Assembly (NCBI RefSeq): GCF_002950945.1
Contig: NZ_CP012673.1
Location: 12,887,501-12,951,500, forward strand
Source of the DNA: Sorangium cellulosum
GTDB lineage: Bacteria > Myxococcota_A > Polyangia > Polyangiales > Polyangiaceae
Direction of reading: 5' to 3'
Length of the DNA stretch: 64,000 bases
The notes under the pieces were generated by a model. It saw only the letters and a program-made list of their open reading frames with translations, made no database searches and was not told where the DNA came from. Every line of letters starts with the position of its first letter. Position 1 is the first letter of the stretch. Position numbers and translations under genes: made by a program. Positions 57,885 to 64,000 of this stretch are shown here, in pieces.

Positions 57885-58514
57885 ATGGCCAGGACCGCGA
57901 AGGATCCTCGTGATGATGCGCCGCGGCGCGAGCTGCGCGCCGACGCGCAGCGGAACCGCGACAAGCTGCTCGCGGCGGCGGACGCCGTGTTCTCCGAGCG
58001 GGGCGCGGACGCGTCGCTGGAGGACGTCGCGCGGCGCGCGAAGGTCGGCATCGGCACGTTGTACCGCCACTTCCCGACGCGCGAGGCGCTGCTCGCCGCC
58101 GCGTGTGACGAGGGTCTGCTCGCGCTCGCGAACAAGAGCTGTTCGGTCGCCGCTTCCGTGGCCCCGGCCGAGGCGCTCGGCGCCTTCATCGAGGAGCTCG
58201 TGCGCCACGTGAGCCGGTACGAGGGCCTGGCCGCGTCGTTCGGCGTCGTCCTCCAGAGCTGCTCGCCCGGCTGTCAGGCGGCGACGGAGGAGGGGCGGCG
58301 GCAGCTCGCGCGCGCGCAGCTCACCGGCGAGGTCCGCCGCGACGTCGAGTTCGACGACGTCGTGTGTATGGTGACCGCGATCTCCCTCGCCGCGACGCAG
58401 AGCGCCGACGCCACCCGCCGCATCCCTCGCCTCGTATCGATGTTCGTCGACGGCCTCCGCGCGCGCGACCGCGACGTGGCCCCGCGCCCCGCGACCCGAC
58501 CTGCGCTCGGCTAG
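57885..58514 (+). CDS. TetR/AcrR-family transcriptional regulator
   Basis: A 209-residue repressor. After a basic N-terminus the HTH reads NRDKLLAAADAVFSERGADASLEDVARRAKVGIGTLYRHFPTREALL in consecutive parts, the TetR signature with the GIGTLYRHFPTRE recognition helix. The helical C-terminal domain has several Cys (LQSCSPGC). Two related dyads sit directly upstream of its ATG, so autoregulation is likely. Its target is not obvious: the gene before it (dehalogenase-like) is on the same strand but separated by a terminator. Confidence 0.93.
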   Translation: MARTAKDPRDDAPRRELRADAQRNRDKLLAAADAVFSERGADASLEDVARRAKVGIGTLYRHFPTREALLAAACDEGLLALANKSCSVAASVAPAEALGAFIEELVRHVSRYEGLAASFGVVLQSCSPGCQAATEEGRRQLARAQLTGEVRRDVEFDDVVCMVTAISLAATQSADATRRIPRLVSMFVDGLRARDRDVAPRPATRPALG

Positions 58515-58708
58515 CACCACGTCTCCCAGGGACGAATTTTAGAGTGGCAGTCGCCGCGGGGCCCGGTCAAACGCCGACGTGGCCTGTCATCAGACCCTGA
58601 GGAGGCCATACCCATCACGACCGATTCCACGGCGTGAGCGCGATCCTCGGCGAGGCCAGCAGCTCCGGCTGGGAATAACACCCGCACACGCCTCCGGGCG
58701 CCGCTGGA

Positions 58709-59113
58709 TCAACCGGGAAGGGCGGCGGTCAGGTCGAGCTCGACCAGCTGACCGGTGAAGCCGAGCGAAGCGACCCCGAGCAGGGTGCTGGCCGCGCTGA
58801 ACGCCGGGCCGAGCGCCGAGTCGTTCAGCCGCCGCCACACCGCGCCCAGGACCTGGTCGTCGTCGCTGACCACGTAGATCACCGAGCGCACCACATCGGC
58901 GGGCTGCGCCCCGGCCGCGGCCAGGACGGTCAGGGCGTTCGCTGCCACTTGGTCGGCCTGCGCGAGGGGGTCGCCCGCACCGACCAGGTTGCCGTCGAGG
59001 TCGAGTGGGCACTGGCCGGCGAGGAAGGCCAGCCGGCCCGCCTCGACGATCGTGAGGTGGTGATAGCCGGGAGTTTGGTGGACGCCGGACGGGTTGATCT
59101 TGCCAACACGCAT
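58709..59113 (-). CDS. RidA/YjgF family protein
   Basis: A 134-residue member of the RidA (reactive enamine/imine deaminase) superfamily. MRVGKINPSGVHQTPGYHH, then RLAFLAGQCPLDLDGNLVG, DQVAANALTVLAAAGAQPADVVRS and the C-terminal FTGQLVELDLTA are the family layout. The Arg that binds the imine in true RidA appears in VVRSVIYV, and the usual final Glu in the VELD segment. A TTG start at 59152 would add 13 residues; the ATG at 59113 gives the standard N-terminus. No operon partner is evident. Confidence 0.88.
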   Translation of the reverse strand: MRVGKINPSGVHQTPGYHHLTIVEAGRLAFLAGQCPLDLDGNLVGAGDPLAQADQVAANALTVLAAAGAQPADVVRSVIYVVSDDDQVLGAVWRRLNDSALGPAFSAASTLLGVASLGFTGQLVELDLTAALPG

Positions 59114-59290
59114 CGAGGGGGAAGGAAACACAAAATGATTCGAGGGTGTCAAGGACGGATCGCCACGCTCACCTCAGGTGACAGAAGGTTCCTTCCGGCT
59201 GGCGAGGGCCAGATCCGCGCGAGCGGGGCGTCGGACCGCCGCCCGACACGCCATCTTGCGCCGTGAGCGGCGCTGCGCGATGCTCTCGCG

Positions 59291-60007
59291 ATGCGCTGCG
59301 TCGAGGTGCTCATCCGTGACGGCATGGCCGAGGTCACGCTGAACCGACCCAAGGTCAACGCCATGAACCAGGCGCTGCTCCGCGAGATGACCGACGTCTT
59401 CGGGCGGCTCGCGGAGGACGACGCCGTGAGCGGCGTGCTCGTCCGCGGCGCCGGACAGTGCCTGTCCGCGGGGCTCGATCTGCACGAGCTCGCGTCGCTC
59501 GATCGGGAGAGGCTCTCCGGCTTCCTCGACGATTTCGACGCCGCCTTCGGCGCGGCGTTCCGCTTCCCGAAGCCGTTCGCCGCCGCCGTGCACGGCCACG
59601 CGATCGCGGGCGGCATGATCCTCGCGATGTGCGCCGACTTCATCGCGCTCGGCGCCGGCGACTACAAGCTCGGGCTCCCCGAGCTCGCCGTGGGGATCCC
59701 GTTTCCGCGCGTCGCCTTCGAGATCGTGCGCGCCGCCGCTCCCCCCCGCGCCTTCCGGAGGCTCACGTTCGGGGCGGAGCTTCATTCCCCCGCGGAGGTG
59801 TTCGAGATGGGCATCGGCGACACGCTCTCTGCCGAGCCGCTCGAGGACGCGCGCCGCTTCCTCGCCAAGATGTGCGGCCGCCCCTCCGCGGCGTTCCGCT
59901 TCACCAAGGCGAGCCACCGCAGGGAGGCGTGGGAGCGGATCGCAACGCCGCCGCCCTCCGAGCGGGAGGCCCTGATGGACGCGCTCCGCGCCGTCAAATA
60001 CGGCTGA
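59291..60007 (+). CDS. Enoyl-CoA hydratase/isomerase (crotonase) family protein
   Basis: A 238-residue crotonase-fold protein. VTLNRPKVNAMN, then the oxyanion-hole segments SAGLDLHEL (residues 58-66) and HGHAIAGGMILAMCADF (about 100-116). The second catalytic glutamate is in LGLPELAVGIPFP; the first glutamate of hydratases (usually in an AGGGxELA segment) is replaced, so true hydratase activity is doubtful and an isomerase or other crotonase reaction is more likely. The C-terminal region is shorter than in canonical enzymes. No fatty-acid genes are adjacent. Confidence 0.85.
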   Translation: MRCVEVLIRDGMAEVTLNRPKVNAMNQALLREMTDVFGRLAEDDAVSGVLVRGAGQCLSAGLDLHELASLDRERLSGFLDDFDAAFGAAFRFPKPFAAAVHGHAIAGGMILAMCADFIALGAGDYKLGLPELAVGIPFPRVAFEIVRAAAPPRAFRRLTFGAELHSPAEVFEMGIGDTLSAEPLEDARRFLAKMCGRPSAAFRFTKASHRREAWERIATPPPSEREALMDALRAVKYG

Positions 60008-60134
60008 GCCGCGGCGCGCCGCGCCGCGCCGCGCAGACGTGTCACCGGGCCCATCCTCAATCGTCGAGCTGCCTGCAGCGGCTGTGTGACGAGGGCCGCG
60101 TGAACCGGCGGTCGGGCTCGGGTAGGATGGTGGC

Positions 60135-61445
60135 ATGATGTCCACCATTCGCTCCACCGTACCCTCCTGCGCCACGATTGGCGCGCTCTTCATTTCATTT
60201 TTTCTCTGTCATTGCACCGGGGCAGGCTCAGATGGCGAGGATTCCAGCAGCGCTGGTCAGGGAGGAGTCCCCTCGGGGGGAGGCGGCGGCAGCGCGACGG
60301 CCGGGAGCTCGAGCGGGGGAGGAGTACCCGTCGCGACGAGCTCGTCCTCTTCCGCTTCGGAGGGCATGAGCGGCTCCGGGGCCGGCGGAACGGGCGGCAT
60401 GCCGGTGTTCGAGCCCAGCTTCATCCTGGGCGCTGATATCTCCAGCGTCCAGGAGGCGGTCGATAACGGCGCGACGTACACGGACACGGACGGAAGCGAA
60501 AAAGGGATGCTCGAGCTGCTGAAGAACCATGGATTCAACTATATCCGGCTCCGGACGTTCGTGGACCCGAGCGCTTCCTACGGATATGCTTTCGGCACCG
60601 GCGGCTCTTGCGAGAAGGCAGAGACCTATTGCGACAAAGACCACACGATCGAGTTCGGCAAGCAGATCAAGGCCGCGGGCATGGGGTTCCTGCTCGACTT
60701 CCATTATAGCGACACCTGGGCCGATCCTGCCAAACAGATCATCCCCGAGGCGTGGCGGGACGCCCAGTCGATCGACGAGATGGCGGGCCTCCTGAAGGCC
60801 TACACGAAGGACGTCGTCGCCGGACTCGTCAGCGCGGGCGCGCGCCCGGACATGGTGCAGATCGGCAACGAGATCACGCCGGGCATGCTCATCCATGTGC
60901 CGTCCGCGGACACAGACTGCTGGGGCAACAACTCGGTCGTCAATCCGGAAGGCCTCACCGGGCGAGCGACGAACCAGAACTGGGACAACCTGGCCGCCCT
61001 GCTCAAGGCAGGCATCGCCGGGGTCAAGGAGGTCGACGACAGCATCAAGATCATGCTGCACGTCGAGAACACCGAGGACGTCGACGGCGTCGCGTGGTGG
61101 GTCGACAGCGCAAAGACGCGAGGCGTCGCGTTCGACGTCCTCGGGCTCTCCTGCTACACGGCATTCCAGGGTCAGCCTGAAGTATGGCAGGACACGTTCA
61201 ATACCCTGGCCGAGACATTCCCGGATCTCGCGTTCGCGATCGCGGAATACAACCCCGAACGCACGGAGGCCAATCAGATCATGCGCGACCTGCCGGACGG
61301 CAGAGGGCTCGGTACGTTCTTCTGGGAGCCGACGCAGAGCGGCTCATGGGGCTCGTCCCTCTTCACGTCGCAGGGCGGCACGTACAGGGCCAACAGCGAC
61401 GACTTCGCGGAGTTCGACGCGATCAAGGCGAGCTTCGACCTGTAA
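60135..61445 (+). CDS. Secreted GH53 arabinogalactan endo-beta-1,4-galactanase
   Basis: A 436-residue exported enzyme. The N-terminus has a signal helix (IGALFISFFLCHC) and a Ser/Gly-rich linker to about residue 90. The GH53 barrel starts ILGADISSVQE, with YIRLRTFVDP and LLDFHYSDTWADP typical of the family. The acid/base glutamate is in QIGNEITPGM (Glu246) and the nucleophile in IAEYNPE (Glu371). GH53 cuts the galactan side chains of plant pectin, complementing the xylanase and GH16 in this window. ATGs at 60135 and 60138 are adjacent; either may be used. Confidence 0.94.
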   Translation: MMSTIRSTVPSCATIGALFISFFLCHCTGAGSDGEDSSSAGQGGVPSGGGGGSATAGSSSGGGVPVATSSSSSASEGMSGSGAGGTGGMPVFEPSFILGADISSVQEAVDNGATYTDTDGSEKGMLELLKNHGFNYIRLRTFVDPSASYGYAFGTGGSCEKAETYCDKDHTIEFGKQIKAAGMGFLLDFHYSDTWADPAKQIIPEAWRDAQSIDEMAGLLKAYTKDVVAGLVSAGARPDMVQIGNEITPGMLIHVPSADTDCWGNNSVVNPEGLTGRATNQNWDNLAALLKAGIAGVKEVDDSIKIMLHVENTEDVDGVAWWVDSAKTRGVAFDVLGLSCYTAFQGQPEVWQDTFNTLAETFPDLAFAIAEYNPERTEANQIMRDLPDGRGLGTFFWEPTQSGSWGSSLFTSQGGTYRANSDDFAEFDAIKASFDL

Positions 61446-61644
61446 TCGGGTGTTGAATGGTGCTGAATGGTGTTGACGCTCGGGCCGACGGATGGCGTCG
61501 AGCGCCGGCCGGCTGACACACTCCCCTCGTGTCGCTCATTGCGCGGCATGCCTGGTCGACGGACCATGTCAGCGGCGTCGCTCGACAGATGCTTGCACGA
61601 TCCTCCACGAGAGGTCAGATCCCCCTTGCCGTGTGGCGACGCCG

Positions 61645-62598
61645 ATGAGACAGAACCGGATGGCAAAGCTCCAGGAGCTCTCGTCGCTGATCATGCGCCA
61701 CACGGCCGCGGACGGGATGCACGCCTGCAAGCTCCCCCGGGTGACGCTCATCCGGTCGTCCCGGCCGACCATGCCGATGCCGGCCCTGTACACCCCTTCG
61801 CTGTGCCTGGTGACGCAAGGGCGCAAGCAGGCCGTCCTGGCGGGTCACATCTACGACTACGACGCGGCCAAATACCTCGTGGTCTCCGTGGACCTCCCGG
61901 TGGTCGGATCGGTGATGGAAGCGAGCCCGAGAGAACCCTACCTCTGCCTCCAGCTCCACCTCGACATGGGCATGCTCGGCGAGCTCGTCCTGGAGCAATC
62001 CCCCCCCGACCGCGCCGCGCCGCCAGCGGGTCTCAGCATCCACGACGTGACGCCGGCGCTCGTGGACGCCTGCACGCGCCTCGTCGCGCTGCTCGACACC
62101 CCGGAGGACATCGCCGCGCTGGGCCACCTGGTGGAGCGCGAGATCCTGTACCGGCTGGTGACAGGCTCGGCCGCGGAGATGATGCGGCACATCGCGAGGA
62201 GCGGCGGTGGTCTGGCGCGTGTGTCGCGCGTGATCGGCTGGATCAAGGCGCACTATGCCGAACCGTTCACGATCAAGACCCTCGCCGCCCACGCAGGGAT
62301 GAGCGAGTCCTCGCTTCACGCGCACTTCAGATCAGCGACGATGATGAGCCCGCTTCAATTCCGGGCGCAGCTCCGGCTCCAGGAGGCGCGCCGCCTGATG
62401 GTCGCCGAGGGCGTCGAAGCGGCCCAGGCTGGCTTTCGCGTGGGCTACGACAGCCCGTCGCAGTTCAGCCGCGAGTACCGGCGGCTCTTCGGCGCCTCCC
62501 CGGCGATGGATGCGGCGCGGCTCAGGGCCTCGGGCGGCGAGGCGGCGCGGAGCGCAGGGCCAGTCCGATCGGGCCTCAGGCAGGAGCGAGCGTCGTGA
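61645..62598 (+). CDS. AraC-family transcriptional regulator
   Basis: A 317-residue regulator. Residues 15-190 match the AraC_N (PF06719) sensing domain (ALYTPSLCLVTQGRKQAVLAG, YLVVSVDLPVVGSVMEASP). The C-terminal HTH_18 spans about residues 205-300 (WIKAHYAEPFTIKTLAAHAGMS, HFRSATMMSPLQFRAQLRLQEARRLM, VGYDSPSQFSREYRRLFGASP), with two helix-turn-helix units. It lies between the galactanase and the LanC-like gene on the same strand and could regulate either, but nothing in the sequence shows which. The ATG at 61645 gives a normal length; upstream in-frame extension is low-complexity. Confidence 0.93.
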   Translation: MRQNRMAKLQELSSLIMRHTAADGMHACKLPRVTLIRSSRPTMPMPALYTPSLCLVTQGRKQAVLAGHIYDYDAAKYLVVSVDLPVVGSVMEASPREPYLCLQLHLDMGMLGELVLEQSPPDRAAPPAGLSIHDVTPALVDACTRLVALLDTPEDIAALGHLVEREILYRLVTGSAAEMMRHIARSGGGLARVSRVIGWIKAHYAEPFTIKTLAAHAGMSESSLHAHFRSATMMSPLQFRAQLRLQEARRLMVAEGVEAAQAGFRVGYDSPSQFSREYRRLFGASPAMDAARLRASGGEAARSAGPVRSGLRQERAS

Positions 62599-62698
62599 GC
62601 TCGGCGCTGACGTTCCAGAGGGGCCGCGCCGGTGGCCGTGCTCTCCCGCGGCATCGCCTGGGCGATCTGCCGGGAAGCCACGGGAGCAGCGTAGGACG

Positions 62699-63895
62699 AT
62701 GACGCTCTACCTCCCGACACGGCACGTCGCGCTGCCGCCCGAGGCCTGGGACCCCGGACGGGCGCAAGCCTGGCTGAAACGGTGGGCCGCGGACGCGCTG
62801 GCGGTCCGGGCCCGGCAGGACTGGCCGGTGCACCCGCGCGACGCCGAGGAGCCGGTGCCGGCCGACGGGTACAAGAGCCTGTACCTCGGCGCGAGCGGCG
62901 TCTGGCTCGCCCTCGCCCGCGTCGCGGCGGCGGGCCTCTGCGAGCTGCCGGGCAGCCTGCCCCGGATCTTCGAGCAGGTGCTCGAGCAGTACACGCGCTC
63001 GCCCGACACCGGCGAGCGCGTGCCGTCATGGTTCCTCGGCGAGAGCGCGCTGCTCACGCTCTGCTGCCTGGCCGAGCCCGACGCGCACAAGGCGGATCGC
63101 CTGGCCGAGATGATCCACGACAACCGCACGAACCCCACGCGCGAGGCGCTGTGGGGCGCGCCCGGGACGATGCTCGCGGCGCTGTTCCTGCACGAGGCGA
63201 CCGGGGACGAGCGCTGGGCAGAGCTGATCCGCGACAGCGCGGCGGCGCTGTGGGAGAGCTGGATTCACGACGAGGGCCGGGACGTCTGGCTGTGGGAACA
63301 GGACCTGTACGGCCAGCGGCTCCGCTACGTCGGCGCCGGTCACGGCTGGGCCGGCAACCTCTATCCGCTCTGGCGGGCCAGGGCCCTGCTGAGCGCGGAG
63401 CAGCAGGCAGAGCTGCGGGCGCGGACGCTGCAGGGGCTCGTCCACCTCGCGGAGGTCGACGGAGGGCTCGCCAACTGGCCCCCGCTGACGGAAGGGCCAC
63501 CGAAGCCGCTGTTGCAGTGGTGCCACGGCGCGCCGGGAATCATCACGTCGCTGCGCCACGCGGAGCTGCCCGAGGCGCTGCCGCTGCTGCTCCAGGGCGC
63601 GCGGCTGATCGCGGCCGCCGGGCCGCTGGAGAAGGGCGTGGGCCTGTGCCACGGCACGGGCGGCAACGGGGCCGCCCTGCTCGAGATGTACCGGCGCACG
63701 CAGGACGACACGTCCTGGCTCGAGCGCGCCCGCGAGCTCGCCATGTGGGCCCTCGGGCAGTCCGAGGCCGATTTCAGCCGGTACGGCCAGTGGCGCTACA
63801 GCCTGTGGACCGGGGACGCCGGGTTGGCCTGCTTTCTGATGGACTGCCTCGCGGGGCAGAGCCGCGGGATGCCGGGGATCGACAGCTTGTGGTGA
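62699..63895 (+). CDS. LanC-like (lanthionine synthetase C-like) protein
   Basis: A 398-residue alpha/alpha-barrel protein of the LanC-like superfamily. The zinc ligands are visible: Cys275 in LLQWCHGAPG and the Cys317-His318 pair in GLCHGTGGNG. A GAGHGWAGNLYPLWRA segment (about residue 222) and GDAGLACFLMDCL at the C-terminus are also typical. True lanthipeptide cyclases join dehydrated Ser/Thr with Cys; stand-alone LanC-likes instead add thiols such as glutathione. No LanB/LanM dehydratase or precursor peptide is seen in the window, which ends 105 bp later. The ATG at 62699 is preceded by AGGA. An AraC gene precedes it by 100 bp. Confidence 0.85.
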   Translation: MTLYLPTRHVALPPEAWDPGRAQAWLKRWAADALAVRARQDWPVHPRDAEEPVPADGYKSLYLGASGVWLALARVAAAGLCELPGSLPRIFEQVLEQYTRSPDTGERVPSWFLGESALLTLCCLAEPDAHKADRLAEMIHDNRTNPTREALWGAPGTMLAALFLHEATGDERWAELIRDSAAALWESWIHDEGRDVWLWEQDLYGQRLRYVGAGHGWAGNLYPLWRARALLSAEQQAELRARTLQGLVHLAEVDGGLANWPPLTEGPPKPLLQWCHGAPGIITSLRHAELPEALPLLLQGARLIAAAGPLEKGVGLCHGTGGNGAALLEMYRRTQDDTSWLERARELAMWALGQSEADFSRYGQWRYSLWTGDAGLACFLMDCLAGQSRGMPGIDSLW

Positions 63896-64000
63896 TGCTG
63901 TTGTCCGTAGTGCCAGCAGAACCGCGCATCCTAGCGACGAGGACGCTGCGGGCGTGGACAGGCGATCAGCATTTGGCGATTCGATGCACCTCGCCCCGCA

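Noticed and set aside
61645..63895. A lanthipeptide biosynthetic cluster
   Set aside because: Only a LanC-like protein is present; no dehydratase, precursor peptide, protease or transporter can be seen within the window.
1..64000. tRNA or rRNA genes
   Set aside because: No T-loop GTTCGAnTC-type sequence in a cloverleaf context was found; TTCGAA motifs at 17515, 30487 and 53594 belong to the hairpin element.

Overview
The window looks like chromosomal DNA of a large-genome myxobacterium of the Sorangium/Polyangium type. The evidence is very high GC, long proline/alanine-rich kinase-like proteins, many lipoproteins with Gly/Ser-rich linkers after the lipid-attachment cysteine, a MopE-type Asp/Cys motif protein, and secreted plant-polysaccharide hydrolases (GH10, GH16, GH53). 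Taxonomy is inferred from style only. No rRNA, tRNA, CRISPR array, transposase or phage gene was recognised.

Layout. 1-8036: the 3' end of a proline-rich membrane protein, then a probable surface-glycan or glycolipid set (two class I methyltransferases, a flippase-like membrane protein, a polytopic glycosyltransferase-like protein and a dolichyl-phosphate-mannose-synthase-like GT2), in two convergent groups separated by a strong hairpin. 8207-10282: an isolated nuoIJK block of respiratory complex I. 10596-12393: dapA-dapB of lysine/diaminopimelate synthesis. 12506-14767: a kinase-like protein without an N-lobe. 15003-17102: glyS. 17100-17880: a repeat-rich stretch with a decayed SnoaL-like gene. 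17864-21432: a small secreted protein, HtpX, a cytochrome c and a Gfo/Idh oxidoreductase. 21489-28772: a GH10 xylanase lipoprotein, an unknown protein, an ABC-2 permease pair and a MopE-motif secreted protein. 28953-30389: a GHKL ATPase-like protein.

30537-42517 is rich in NAD(P)- and FAD-dependent enzymes. A TetR/SnoaL/NmrA-type locus with a clear operator region is followed by a group suggesting oxidation of a hydroxylated lipid such as a sterol: a 3-beta-HSD-like dehydrogenase, a DHCR24/alditol-oxidase-type FAD protein, an SRPBCC protein, an alpha/beta hydrolase with a Cys nucleophile, a cholesterol-oxidase-type GMC oxidoreductase with an extra C-terminal domain, and a lipase. 42670-45480 holds an ArsR-AHSA1 pair with a near-consensus promoter, then a DGPF/YciI-ECF42 sigma pair with a sequence resembling an ECF42 target promoter upstream. 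45682-63895 is mainly secreted hydrolases (GH16 with CBM3/FnIII, a beta-propeller lipoprotein, S8 and S37 peptidases, GH53 galactanase) among regulators, a MATE exporter, a haloalkane-dehalogenase-like enzyme fused to membrane helices, RidA, a crotonase and a LanC-like protein.

The most unusual non-coding signal is a dispersed element of about 110-165 bp present three times (17421-17556, 30386-30498, 53556-53718). It has a long hairpin built from tandem CGCCAAGG-type units and conserved flanks. In two copies its outer end coincides with the TAG stop codon of the gene before it, so it lies directly in that gene's 3' untranslated region.
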